This document shows positions 8,193 to 16,543 of a stretch of DNA of 32,445 bases, one piece after another (the first letter of the stretch is position 1; each line of letters opens with the position of its first letter). The translations under genes and the position numbers were made by a program. The notes beneath the pieces are model-generated. The model was not told where the DNA came from. It saw nothing but the letters and a program-made list of their open reading frames with translations, and made no database searches. This DNA is from Gammaproteobacteria bacterium (GTDB taxonomy: Bacteria > Pseudomonadota > Gammaproteobacteria > WOZS01): positions 1 to 32,445 of the forward strand of contig WOZS01000062.1 of assembly GCA_011620135.1 (NCBI GenBank), in the 5' to 3' direction.

Positions 8193-8963
8193 ATGGATAG
8201 TGATCTGCTCCAGGTATGGGGTTTTGTGCTGACGGCACTGTTTCCCTTTGTGCGAATATCCAGTTTTTTTCTGATAGCACCCTTTTTCGGGCAGGGTTTT
8301 CTGCCGCCCCGTTATCTTTTGGCGCTTGCCATGATCCTGGCTGGCCTGTTGACCCCCAATCTGGGTATCAGATTATCTTTCGAGCCATTTTCGGGGATGG
8401 GGCTGTGGGCCCTGGGATGGGAGGTGGCCATTGGCATTACCCTGGGCCTTTGCATGCGTCTGGTGCTGGAAATATTCCTGGCGGCAGCAGAGGTGATTGG
8501 ATTGCAGATGGGCCTGGGCTTTGCCCAGCTGGTCGACCCGGTCTATGGTGGACAAACGCCCTTGCTGGCACTGCTGTATCAGTATTTTGTCATCCTGGTG
8601 CTGCTGAGCATGGGCGGACATCTGGCTCTCATTGATCTTTTGGCGGAGAGTCTGCGTGGCCTGCCACCAGGGGTGCTGCCAGCCTGGAATGGCCTGGGAC
8701 GCATCGTGAGCCTTGCTGGACTGTTGTTCAAGACGGCTTTGCATGTGGCATTGCCCATGGTGGCGGGGCTCGTTCTGGCCAATCTGGCCTTTGCCGTCAT
8801 GAGCCGCGCTGCCCCGCAGCTCAATCTCTTCTCAATCGGTTTTCCCATGGTCATGACGCTTGGCTTTTTGCTCATCTGGCTCTTGTTTCCGCTGTTGGCC
8901 GGGCAGGTCAGACAGATATACGCTGATCACCTGCGTGTCGCTGTCATTTTTTGGGAGCGCTGA
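8193..8963 (+). CDS. fliR: Flagellar export gate protein FliR
   Basis: FliR completes the FliP5-Q4-R1 gate and contacts FlhB. The reading frame is open upstream into fliQ. I choose the ATG at 8193 because MDSDLLQVWGFVLTALFPFVR aligns with the usual FliR start (the first 20 residues are quoted apart from the final Arg) and gives 256 residues, the family norm. An ATG at 8166 is an alternative. Six or so hydrophobic helices are visible, with RISSFFLIAPFFGQGFLPPR, QMGLGFAQLVDPVYGGQTP and VMSRAAPQLNLFSIGFPM being characteristic. The stop TGA is directly followed by the flhB ATG without any gap, suggesting coupled translation. Confidence 0.95.
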   Translation: MDSDLLQVWGFVLTALFPFVRISSFFLIAPFFGQGFLPPRYLLALAMILAGLLTPNLGIRLSFEPFSGMGLWALGWEVAIGITLGLCMRLVLEIFLAAAEVIGLQMGLGFAQLVDPVYGGQTPLLALLYQYFVILVLLSMGGHLALIDLLAESLRGLPPGVLPAWNGLGRIVSLAGLLFKTALHVALPMVAGLVLANLAFAVMSRAAPQLNLFSIGFPMVMTLGFLLIWLLFPLLAGQVRQIYADHLRVAVIFWER

Positions 8964-10100
8964 ATGGCCGAGGAGAACCAGGATCAAGGCGAAAAGACCG
9001 AGCAACCCACCGAACGCCGCCTGCTGGAGGCACGCAAGCGTGGCCAGGTGGCCCGCTCCCGCGATTTTCAAAATGCCTTCGAGTTGACCATGGCCGCCCT
9101 GTTTCTCATGCTGCTTGGTGAACGCATGGTTCGCGGGCTGGGAGGGCTTATACGGGAAAGCACCCGGCGCTTGGCGACCCTTGGCCAGGGCGGATCGTTC
9201 GCGGATGCGACCTCGGGATTTCTGCATGCTGTCGTGGCGGCGATGTGGCCATTGCTTCTGCTCATGTTCTGTGTAACCTTGGCTGGGCCGATCCTGATCG
9301 GCGGCTTTGTCGTGAGCGCCGAGGCCGCTGCTTTCAAATGGGAGCGTCTCGATGTGGTCAGAGGCATGCAGCGCCTGTTCGGGTTGCGTGCGCTCATGGA
9401 GCCAGCCAAGACCCTGGCCAAGTTCATGGCGGTTTTGCTGGTGGTGCTGGCCGTGGGTTGGTGGTCGCTGGATGTGATCTGGCGCTTGGGCATGGAGCCC
9501 TGGGGCATGGCGGTGCACCAGGCAGCCGACTTGCTGAAGAAGAGTTTCTTGTGGATGTCGCTGGCCTTGGTGCTGATCGCTGCTGTGGATGTGCCCTACC
9601 AACTGTGGGACCATAGGAAGAAATTACGCATGTCTCGCCAGGAGCTGCGCGATGAGCTCAAGCAGACCGAAGGTCCTCCGGAGCTGCGCCAGCGGATCCG
9701 GCGCATGCAGATCGACCGGGCCAGGCAGCGTATGATGCAAGAGGTTCCCAAGGCGGATGTGGTGGTGACCAACCCTACCCATGTGGCTGTTGCTCTGTGT
9801 TACGATGCGGAGCGCATGGATGCACCCTGTGTTGTGGCCAAGGGGGCGGATCTTCTGGCCCAACAGATCATGTCTTTGGCAAGGATGCATGATGTGGTGA
9901 TGGTGCGCTCGCCGCGACTGGCGCGGGTGCTCTATCGTCAGGTATCCCTGCGCCAGGAGATCCCCATTGCGCTGTTCGTGGCGGTGGCCCAGGTATTGGC
10001 CTATGTATATGCCTTGCGGCGCCAGGGTGAGCGCCAGGGTGAGCTGGAGCTGGAAGAAGGCGTGATGCCGGCTCTCATGGATATGGACAGGATGAGATAG
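8964..10100 (+). CDS. flhB: Flagellar export switch protein FlhB
   Basis: FlhB switches export from rod/hook substrates to filament substrates when the hook is finished, in response to FliK. The N-terminus has the family motif EKTEQPTERRLLEARKRGQV, followed by four membrane helices between residues about 30 and 210. A basic linker leads to the cytoplasmic domain. The autocleavage site NPTH is intact at residues 270-273 within VVVTNPTHVAVAL, so specificity switching should operate. The 378-residue length is typical. The last 30 residues (RRQGERQGELELEEG) include a short repeated element. It starts immediately after the fliR stop. Confidence 0.97.
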   Translation: MAEENQDQGEKTEQPTERRLLEARKRGQVARSRDFQNAFELTMAALFLMLLGERMVRGLGGLIRESTRRLATLGQGGSFADATSGFLHAVVAAMWPLLLLMFCVTLAGPILIGGFVVSAEAAAFKWERLDVVRGMQRLFGLRALMEPAKTLAKFMAVLLVVLAVGWWSLDVIWRLGMEPWGMAVHQAADLLKKSFLWMSLALVLIAAVDVPYQLWDHRKKLRMSRQELRDELKQTEGPPELRQRIRRMQIDRARQRMMQEVPKADVVVTNPTHVAVALCYDAERMDAPCVVAKGADLLAQQIMSLARMHDVVMVRSPRLARVLYRQVSLRQEIPIALFVAVAQVLAYVYALRRQGERQGELELEEGVMPALMDMDRMR

Positions 10101-10105
10101 GCTCC

Positions 10106-12196
10106 ATGGCTCAAAACCCAGCGGCGTTCAATTGGCGGTCCCTGTCGGGGTTGGGTCTGGGTGTGCCCCTGCTGGCCATGGCCGTCCTGGCCATGATGAT
10201 GATCCCGCTGCCTCCTGTGTTGCTGGACCTGTTTTTCAGTTTCAACATCTCCATCACCCTGATCATCCTGCTGGCCACGCTGTATGCCAAAAGACCGCTT
10301 GATCTTGCTTCCTTTCCCACGCTGCTCCTGGTCACCACCTTGTTGCGTCTTGCCCTGAACGTGGCCTCCACGCGCCTGATCCTGCTCCATGGGCAACAGG
10401 GCTCCCAGGCGGCGGGGCACGTCATCGAGTCGTTTGGCCAGTTTGTCATTGGCGGCAATTATGCCGTTGGCCTGGTGGTCTTCATTATCCTGACCATCAT
10501 CAACTTCGTGGTGGTGACCCGTGGTGCCGGGCGGGTCTCCGAGGTATCGGCCCGCTTCACCCTGGATGCCATGCCCGGCAAGCAGATGGCCATCGATGCC
10601 GATCTCAGTTCGGGCTTGCTCACCCAGGAGGAAGCGCGCAGGCGTCGTGAGGAAGTGCGCGAGGAAGCGGATTTCTATGGAGCCATGGATGGCGCCAGCA
10701 AGTTCGTGCGCGGCGACGCCATAGCCGGTATTCTGATTGTGATCATCAATATCATTGGTGGCCTGCTGATCGGCACCATGCAGCACCATTTACCCCTGGC
10801 CGATGCGGTGCGCACTTACACGCTGCTGACCATCGGAGAGGGGTTGGTAGCACAGATTCCGGCGCTGGTGCTCTCGGTGGCCACCGGTATCCTGGTCACC
10901 AGGGTCTCCCAGGTTCAGGATGTGAGCCAGGAAATAGTCACCCAGGTCTTTCGCAATCCAAGGCCTGTCTTATATACAGCTGGTGTGTTGGCTTTTCTTG
11001 GCGTGTTGCCGGGCATGCCCAATACCGCCTTTCTCACCTTGGCCGTGCTGAGCGGCCTCGTGGGTTATATGATATGGCGCCGTGTCCAATTGGAGGAGGC
11101 GGCTGGGGCGGTTCCTGCGCCAGCAGCACCGGTATCGGAAGATGCAGCCTGGGAAGGCATGGTTCCTGTCAGCCCGCTGCAGCTGGAGATCGGACATCGC
11201 CTGATTCCTCTGGTGGACAAACAGCAAGGCGGGCAATTGTTGCTCAGGATCCGGGAGGTCAGGCGATCCATTGGCGAAGAGGTGGGGTTTCTCATCCCGC
11301 CGATCAATGTCTATGATCGGTTGCGCGAGGAACGCGGTGATGAAAACAAATACCGGGTATTGCTGCATGGCGTGCTGATTGGCGAAGGTGTGGTCTATCC
11401 TGAGAGGATGCTGGCCGCCGCCCTGGGACCAGTCTTCGAGGATTTGCCCGGCGAGCATACCCGGGACATCTTTGGGAAAGAAGCCATTTGGATCGATCCC
11501 GCCCAGCGTACCCGGGCCTTGACCATGGGATATGAGGTCGTGGATGCCGAGACAGTGATCGTCATGCACCTGCGCCAGTTGCTGCGGCGCCATGCCGCCG
11601 ATCTCCTGGGTCAGGAGGAAGCGCAGAAGTTGCTCGACGTGCTGGCACGGCGCACGCCCAAGCTGGTGGAGGGTCTGACCCCGAAGCCATTGTCACTGGT
11701 GGTTATCTGGCAGGTGCTGCGCAATCTTTTGCAAGAACAGGTTCCCATCGTTGACATGCGCTCCATATGTGAGGCGCTGTCGGTGGCAGCAATCAAAACC
11801 CAGGAAGTGGATGTGCTGACAGACCGGGCGCGGGAAGCCCTGGGGCAGCTGTTGATTCAGGGTATTTTCGGCAATCGTCCAGAAATTTCAGTGGCTACCC
11901 TTGATCCGCAGCTCGAGCAATTGTTGTTGCGCCTGGCGCAGAATGAGGCTGGGGCGGTAGTGGACCCAAGCCTGGCCAATCACATTCGTCAATCCATCAA
12001 TCAGGTTATGGAACGTCAGGGGCAACTTGGAGAACCGGTGGCCCTGCTGGTAGCGCCTCCCCTGCGGCGGCTTATAGCCAGGATAGCCCGTGGCAGCCCG
12101 AGAACCCCTCCCGTATTGAGTTATAATGAGCTGCCGGATGAGCGGCAGGTGCGCGTGGTTGCTACCGTGGGCGGTGCCCTGGAGACAAGCCCTTGA
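10106..12196 (+). CDS. flhA: Flagellar export component FlhA
   Basis: FlhA forms the nonameric export ring that couples proton flow to secretion and docks chaperone-substrate complexes. The 696-residue product has about eight membrane helices in the first 330 residues. Within them lies the conserved FHIPEP-family block RVSEVSARFTLDAMPGKQMA, then DADLSSGLL and FYGAMDGASKFVRGDAIAG. The large cytoplasmic domain runs from about residue 345 to the end, with PPINVYDRL, GEGVVYPERMLAA and EALSVAAIKTQ visible. It starts five bases after flhB. In many gammaproteobacteria flhF and flhG follow flhA. Here fliA follows at once. Confidence 0.97.
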   Translation: MAQNPAAFNWRSLSGLGLGVPLLAMAVLAMMMIPLPPVLLDLFFSFNISITLIILLATLYAKRPLDLASFPTLLLVTTLLRLALNVASTRLILLHGQQGSQAAGHVIESFGQFVIGGNYAVGLVVFIILTIINFVVVTRGAGRVSEVSARFTLDAMPGKQMAIDADLSSGLLTQEEARRRREEVREEADFYGAMDGASKFVRGDAIAGILIVIINIIGGLLIGTMQHHLPLADAVRTYTLLTIGEGLVAQIPALVLSVATGILVTRVSQVQDVSQEIVTQVFRNPRPVLYTAGVLAFLGVLPGMPNTAFLTLAVLSGLVGYMIWRRVQLEEAAGAVPAPAAPVSEDAAWEGMVPVSPLQLEIGHRLIPLVDKQQGGQLLLRIREVRRSIGEEVGFLIPPINVYDRLREERGDENKYRVLLHGVLIGEGVVYPERMLAAALGPVFEDLPGEHTRDIFGKEAIWIDPAQRTRALTMGYEVVDAETVIVMHLRQLLRRHAADLLGQEEAQKLLDVLARRTPKLVEGLTPKPLSLVVIWQVLRNLLQEQVPIVDMRSICEALSVAAIKTQEVDVLTDRAREALGQLLIQGIFGNRPEISVATLDPQLEQLLLRLAQNEAGAVVDPSLANHIRQSINQVMERQGQLGEPVALLVAPPLRRLIARIARGSPRTPPVLSYNELPDERQVRVVATVGGALETSP

Positions 12197-12245
12197 GTCA
12201 GCTGACAATGCGGAGGATAGATAGGCTTTGCATGGCGCAAAGACC

Positions 12246-13001
12246 ATGAGCACGCGTGCTGCACCTGGATCTGTCCCGGGCAAAGCCATGGGAGAAGAGG
12301 GTCAGCTTGAAACCTTGGTTCGCCATCATCTGCCGCTGGTCAAGCGCATTGCCAATCATCTTTTGGCGCGGTTGCCAGGATCTGTCGAGCTGTCCGACCT
12401 GTTGCAAGCGGGCATGATTGGTTTGATCGAGGCTGCAAGATTACACGATCCCACCAGTGGAGCCAGTTTCGAGACCTATGCCACCATTCGTATTCGTGGG
12501 GCCATGCTGGATGACCTGCGCCGCATGGATTGGGTGCCACGATCCGTGCATCGCCTCGGCCGCCAGGCGTTACAGGCCAGCATGCAGCTGGAGCAAGAAC
12601 TGGGCAGAAGCCCCACCCAGCAAGAGGTAGCTCAGCGCATGGATATTTCACTGGCTGATTATCAGGGCTTGCTCAGTGATGTGGCGCGCCAGGTGGTTCT
12701 TTCTACGGCCATGGATCTCAATGGCGCGGAATATATGTTGGACCAGGCGGATGGCAGCTGTGATCCAAGGCTGTTGCTGTTTCAGCGTGAGTTTCAATGC
12801 GCTGTGGGGCAGGCCATCGGGACGTTGCCCCATCGCCAGCAATTGGTATTATCTCTGTACTATAAAGAAGAACTGGGGTTGAAGGATATTGCTTCGATCC
12901 TGGGGGTGAGTGTCTCACGTGTTTCCCAGTTGCATGGCCAGGCTCTTTTGGCCCTGCGCGGCAAATTGGCGGTGTGGTGTCGTCAGGATATTGAGCTATA
13001 A
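12246..13001 (+). CDS. fliA: Flagellar sigma factor FliA (sigma-28)
   Basis: FliA directs RNA polymerase to late flagellar and chemotaxis promoters. Region 2 is clear (LPGSVELSDLLQAGMIGLIE, then SFETYATIRIRGAMLDDLR), and WVPRSVHR follows. Region 4 carries LPHRQQLVLSLYYKEELGLK and the helix-turn-helix DIASILGVSVSRVSQLH near the C-terminus. Length is 251 residues from the ATG at 12246. The frame also has a TTG at 12228, 11 bases after a GGAGG motif (12212-12216), and an ATG at 12288, so the start is uncertain. It lies 49 bases after flhA. The anti-sigma factor gene flgM is not in this window. Confidence 0.96.
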   Translation: MSTRAAPGSVPGKAMGEEGQLETLVRHHLPLVKRIANHLLARLPGSVELSDLLQAGMIGLIEAARLHDPTSGASFETYATIRIRGAMLDDLRRMDWVPRSVHRLGRQALQASMQLEQELGRSPTQQEVAQRMDISLADYQGLLSDVARQVVLSTAMDLNGAEYMLDQADGSCDPRLLLFQREFQCAVGQAIGTLPHRQQLVLSLYYKEELGLKDIASILGVSVSRVSQLHGQALLALRGKLAVWCRQDIEL

Positions 13002-13108
13002 ATAATGGTCATGCCTGGGTGACCCTGGGGCGGAGAGCGCAGCAGCACACCGCACGATCCCCGGCTGCAACCAGGCAAGCGGCAAGAGTAATGGATATTG
13101 GTGGGTAT

Positions 13109-13498
13109 ATGGATAAAAGTCTACAATTTCTTGTGGTTGATGATTTCTCCACCATGAGGCGGATCATCAGGAATCTATTGCGCGACCTGGGTTGTTCTAG
13201 CGTCGTCGAGGCAGAGGATGGCAACGCTGCCCTCAATGCCCTGGCGGTATCGAAGATCGATTTTGTCATTACAGACATTCATATGCCGGGCATGGATGGC
13301 ATGGAGCTGGTGCGGCAACTGCGCGCCAATCCGCAGTACAAGGATCTGCCTGTGCTCATGGTGACGGCCGAGGCGCGCAAGGACATCATCGCTGAAGCAG
13401 CCGCTGCCAAGGTGGATGGCTATATCGTCAAGCCATTCACGGCCAACACACTCAAGGAAAAAATAGAAAAAATCCTCGAGAGCCGTGGCTTGAGCTAG
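13109..13498 (+). CDS. cheY: Chemotaxis response regulator CheY
   Basis: CheY carries the phosphoryl signal from CheA to FliM and so controls motor reversal. The single receiver domain (129 residues, same as E. coli) has the acidic pocket Asp11/Asp12 in FLVVDDFSTMRRI, the phosphorylation site Asp56 in VITDIHMPG, Thr86 in VLMVTAEA, Tyr105 and Lys108 in GYIVKPFTA. All catalytic residues are present. The frame is open upstream to a GTG at 13019 and an ATG at 13091, but the ATG at 13109 (MDKSLQFLVV) aligns with the family start. The 107-base gap from fliA contains no clear promoter that I can see. It is followed by its phosphatase gene cheZ. Confidence 0.96.
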   Translation: MDKSLQFLVVDDFSTMRRIIRNLLRDLGCSSVVEAEDGNAALNALAVSKIDFVITDIHMPGMDGMELVRQLRANPQYKDLPVLMVTAEARKDIIAEAAAAKVDGYIVKPFTANTLKEKIEKILESRGLS

Positions 13499-13546
13499 GT
13501 GGCCCTATCAGCAGATCCATGATCAGGGATGGAAAAGGAGATTGAT

Positions 13547-14218
13547 ATGTCTGATGCAGGCAACGAGGACGAAGATGAGCTGGACCCCCTCACAATAGCC
13601 CGTGAATTAGCGGATCTGCTCAAAAAAGGAGATGTGGCTGCCATTGAGCATCTCTTGGATGCGGTGGCGCAAAAGCGTCAAAAAAGTATATTCCAAGAAC
13701 TGGGACGGCTGAGCAGGCAGTTGCATGAGTCACTCAACAGCGTGAGGCTTGATCCACGCCTGGCATCCATGGTTCGCGAAGACCTGCCGGATGTCAAAAA
13801 CAGGCTGGATTACATCGTCAAGATGAGCGAGCAGGCAGCCAACAAGACGCTGGCCATGGTGGAAGCCACCATGCTCCTCTTGGAAAATATCCGCGATGAA
13901 GCCAATAATGTATCGCCCGAGGTTTCGGAACCGCAGGTCAAGGCCTTTTGCGCCCATGTCCGGGAAAATTGCGAGAAATCCCTGGAACATCTCACCGAGG
14001 TCTTGACGGCCCAGGCCTTTCAGGATTTGACCGGCCAGGTGGTTTCGAGATTGATTGCGCTGGTGCAGAACATGGAGGCCCTGCTTTTGCAATTGCTGCT
14101 GTACACAGCAGGAGAACCCAGCCAGGACGCTCCCTATGGTGGACCGATGGTCTCTGGCCAGGAACTGGCATGTAATCAAAATGACGTGGACACCCTGCTG
14201 TCTCAGCTGGGTTTTTAG
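13547..14218 (+). CDS. cheZ: CheY-P phosphatase CheZ
   Basis: CheZ accelerates dephosphorylation of CheY, ending the tumble or reversal signal. The 223-residue helical protein has the catalytic motif QDLTGQ with Asp160 and Gln164, matching Asp143 and Gln147 of E. coli. Its C-terminal peptide DVDTLLSQLGF matches the CheY-binding helix. The acidic N-terminus (DAGNEDEDELD) is followed by a long helical hairpin. The start at 13547 is chosen because AAGGAG (13535-13540) lies six bases upstream. An ATG at 13529 in the same frame is less well placed. Presence of cheZ supports a beta/gammaproteobacterial-type chemotaxis output. Confidence 0.95.
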   Translation: MSDAGNEDEDELDPLTIARELADLLKKGDVAAIEHLLDAVAQKRQKSIFQELGRLSRQLHESLNSVRLDPRLASMVREDLPDVKNRLDYIVKMSEQAANKTLAMVEATMLLLENIRDEANNVSPEVSEPQVKAFCAHVRENCEKSLEHLTEVLTAQAFQDLTGQVVSRLIALVQNMEALLLQLLLYTAGEPSQDAPYGGPMVSGQELACNQNDVDTLLSQLGF

Positions 14219-14234
14219 GCAAAGCGGGTTATCA

Positions 14235-14261
14235 TAAAGCGCTCATGCGCCAGGCCATCTG
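14235..14261 (+). promoter_or_regulatory. Possible sigma-28 (FliA) promoter before motA
   Basis: TAAAG at 14235-14239 is followed, after exactly the 14 bases expected in the E. coli consensus TAAAGTTT-N11-GCCGATAA, by GCC at 14254-14256. The rest of the -10 element (ATCTG) does not match. It lies just after cheZ and about 20 bases before the motA ATG, and stator genes are classic FliA targets. The partial match makes this a suggestion only. Confidence 0.35.
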
Positions 14262-14277
14262 AACAGGGGATGTATGC

Positions 14278-15099
14278 ATGGATTTCCTCTCGATATTGGG
14301 GTTCGTAATTGGCATTGCCTCCCTACTGCTGGCAGCCCTGCTGGCAGGGGGCGACCCATCGATGCTGTTGCAGGAGCATGCAGCCATCATTGTTTTTGGC
14401 GGTACGTGTGGAGCCATGCTGCTCGAGTCCTCGCCGCGCATCATGCTGCACGCATTGAAGCGCCTCAGGTGGCTGATTGCTCCCCCGGCTGCCAATCTGG
14501 CGCAGTCAGTGAGGGATTTCGTGGAATGGGCCCAGATCGTCAATCGGCGAGGCCCGTTGGCCATGGACGCTTATATCGAGGATCAGACGGACCCCTTTTG
14601 CAAGGTGGCCCTTGAGTTGATGGTCAGTGGCAAGCGACCGGAAGAATTGCAGCAGATCCTGGGTGCCGAGATACGCAACCGTCAGCAGGATGATTTACAG
14701 GCTGCCGGCATCTTCGAGGCGGCCGGTGGTTACAGCCCCACCATGGGCATCGTGGGGGCTGTCTTGGGGTTGATGGTGGCTGTCACAGGCCTGGGGCAGG
14801 AAGAGTTCAACTTGGGGGCATTGGGTACTGGCATCGCCACTGCTTTTGTGGCCACGATCTATGGTCTGGCGCTGGCCAACATGATCCTTTTGCCCATCGC
14901 TGGAAAGATCAAGACCTATGCTGCCAGGCAGACAAGATATCGAGAACTCTTTTTGCAGGGCGTCTTGCTGCTGGCCAGCAACATGCCGTATCGTGATGTC
15001 CTCAGGGCATTGCGGGGATTCATGGATGCAGATGCCGTGGTGAACCTTGCCGAGATGGAGTCGCCTGTGGATTCGACCGCTGCCTCCGGCAGGGGATGA
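14278..15099 (+). CDS. motA: Flagellar stator subunit MotA (MotC/PomA type)
   Basis: Forms the MotA5-MotB2 ion channel that drives the rotor. The 273-residue product has four membrane helices: residues about 3-24, 34-50, 155-175 and 183-210. Two prolines expected near the channel are present, Pro154 (GGYSPTMGIVGAVLGL) and Pro206 (LLPIAGKI). The cytoplasmic loop retains basic residues Arg90-Arg91 and an acidic Asp97, positions equivalent to those that touch FliG. The sequence is closer to Pseudomonas MotC and Vibrio PomA than to E. coli MotA. Position after cheZ and before motB fits the motC slot of pseudomonads, with cheA and cheB missing in between. Confidence 0.94.
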   Translation: MDFLSILGFVIGIASLLLAALLAGGDPSMLLQEHAAIIVFGGTCGAMLLESSPRIMLHALKRLRWLIAPPAANLAQSVRDFVEWAQIVNRRGPLAMDAYIEDQTDPFCKVALELMVSGKRPEELQQILGAEIRNRQQDDLQAAGIFEAAGGYSPTMGIVGAVLGLMVAVTGLGQEEFNLGALGTGIATAFVATIYGLALANMILLPIAGKIKTYAARQTRYRELFLQGVLLLASNMPYRDVLRALRGFMDADAVVNLAEMESPVDSTAASGRG

Positions 15100-15189
15100 T
15101 GCGGCAACCCGGTCCAGGGGCTGCTGGCCAGGGTCTTTTCGTGGTTTTCAGCAGTGACCCAGTAAGATACCTGATCAGTGGGGGCAGTG

Positions 15190-16059
15190 ATGGCAGGTGG
15201 CGCTAAAAAATCCGCAGATGATGTCGCTACAGGCGACCGCATGCGCTGGTTGGTCAGCTATGCAGACTTCATCACATTGCTCCTTGCCTTGTTCATTGTG
15301 CTCTATGCCATCGCAGTCAGCAAGAAAGCCTCCATGGAGGAGGTGCGGTCTGCGGTGCGCCAGGCGTTACACATGTCGCCCTCAGGTGTGATGCCGCTGA
15401 AGCGCCAGCAGGCGGTGAGCACGCCTTATGAGGAGATAGCGCCTTCGCCCGATATCGAAGCCACAGGAGTACCTGGCAAAAAGGAAGCCGATGTGGTGGA
15501 TGTCATAGCGGTGTCGCGACAGATTGTCGAAGAACTGCAACAGGCCATGTTCCCTCTGATCAAGGAGGGGTTGGTGGAAGTGCGCCGCCATGATTTGTGG
15601 GTCGAGATCGAGCTGAAGGACAGGGTGCTTTTCCCAAGTGGCTCCGCTGAACTCTTGCCTGCGGCCAGCAAGCCCCTGGAAGATGTGCGCAAGGTGATAG
15701 CGCGCTTTCCCTATCCGGTACGGGTCGAGGGCCATACCGACAATATTCCTGTACGCCGGCATGGTTCCTTTCCATCCAATTGGGAGCTCTCCGCGGCTCG
15801 CGCCGCCTCTGTGGTCCGCCTCTTTCAGCAACAGGGTGTTGATCCAAGGCGCATGGCTGTGGTGGGCTACGGAGAACAGCAGCCCATAGCCGATAATGCG
15901 ACTCCTCAAGGCCGTGCCCAGAATCGTCGCGTGGTGATTGCCATCAAGGCAGGTCCCGATCCTCGGCAAGAGACCGGGGATCGCGATGGGGATCAAGAGT
16001 ATTGGCCTCATCCAGAGCAGGAGCGCATCCGTGCGCTGCCGCCAGCGACACCACCGTGA
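15190..16059 (+). CDS. motB: Flagellar stator subunit MotB (MotD type)
   Basis: Anchors the stator to peptidoglycan and carries the ion-binding aspartate. A single N-terminal helix holds the ion site Asp26 in RWLVSYADFITLLLALF. That motif resembles proton-driven MotB/MotD more than sodium-driven PomB. A plug/linker region follows, then an OmpA-like peptidoglycan-binding domain with VRVEGHTDNIPV and NWELSAARAASVVRLFQ, ending in GRAQNRRVVI. Length is 289 residues from the ATG at 15190. A GTG four codons upstream is the alternative. The C-terminal 30 residues are charged and probably disordered. It is 90 bases downstream of motA and surely works with it. Confidence 0.94.
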   Translation: MAGGAKKSADDVATGDRMRWLVSYADFITLLLALFIVLYAIAVSKKASMEEVRSAVRQALHMSPSGVMPLKRQQAVSTPYEEIAPSPDIEATGVPGKKEADVVDVIAVSRQIVEELQQAMFPLIKEGLVEVRRHDLWVEIELKDRVLFPSGSAELLPAASKPLEDVRKVIARFPYPVRVEGHTDNIPVRRHGSFPSNWELSAARAASVVRLFQQQGVDPRRMAVVGYGEQQPIADNATPQGRAQNRRVVIAIKAGPDPRQETGDRDGDQEYWPHPEQERIRALPPATPP

Positions 16060-16145
16060 GGAAGATTCATGGTTTCCCAAGAGACCGCAAAATCACGTGT
16101 GTTCTGTCCATATCTAAATTATGACTAGCGGACAACGGGGGGTTC

Positions 16146-16499
16146 ATGGATCGCATCCAGGCAATCGATCAACGCATGGCGGCACTGCAAGCAAGGGCTC
16201 AGGGACAAAAAACCGCGTCTCTTGCTCCTGACCAGCTGCACAACATGACCAATCCCAGTCAAAGCCCCTCTGCTGGGCACGTGGATTTTGGTTCATTGTT
16301 GCAGCAGGTCATGGAGACGATGAATGCGGAGCAACAACATGCCGATGGCCTCAAGGAGGCCTATGAGGCAGGGCGCATCAATGATTTGGCTGCTGTCATG
16401 CTGGAGAGCCAAAAGGCAATAACGGCTTTCCAGGGCCTGTCTGCTGTACGCAATAGACTTGTTGATGCCTACCAAGAAATCAATAGGATGCCATTGTAA
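16146..16499 (+). CDS. fliE: Flagellar hook-basal body protein FliE
   Basis: FliE is the small adaptor between the MS-ring/export gate and the proximal rod, and is one of the first proteins exported. The 117-residue product has a variable polar N-terminus. The conserved helical core follows: VDFGSLLQQVMETMN, then AVMLESQKAITAFQGLSAVRNRLVDAYQEI (last conserved block from about residue 82), and the typical end RMPL. A GGGGGG run (16137-16142) just upstream acts as a ribosome-binding site. The 86-base gap from motB is AT-rich around 16110-16130, but no promoter pair stands out. Confidence 0.95.
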   Translation: MDRIQAIDQRMAALQARAQGQKTASLAPDQLHNMTNPSQSPSAGHVDFGSLLQQVMETMNAEQQHADGLKEAYEAGRINDLAAVMLESQKAITAFQGLSAVRNRLVDAYQEINRMPL

Positions 16500-16543
16500 A
16501 TAACGGGGCTTGGTGTCCTGGTTGGATCAAGGGTTGGGTTCAT

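Noticed and set aside
13019-13108. N-terminal extension of CheY from a GTG at 13019
   Set aside because: CheY of 129 residues starts at 13109. The extension is Arg/Ala-rich and has no counterpart in the family.
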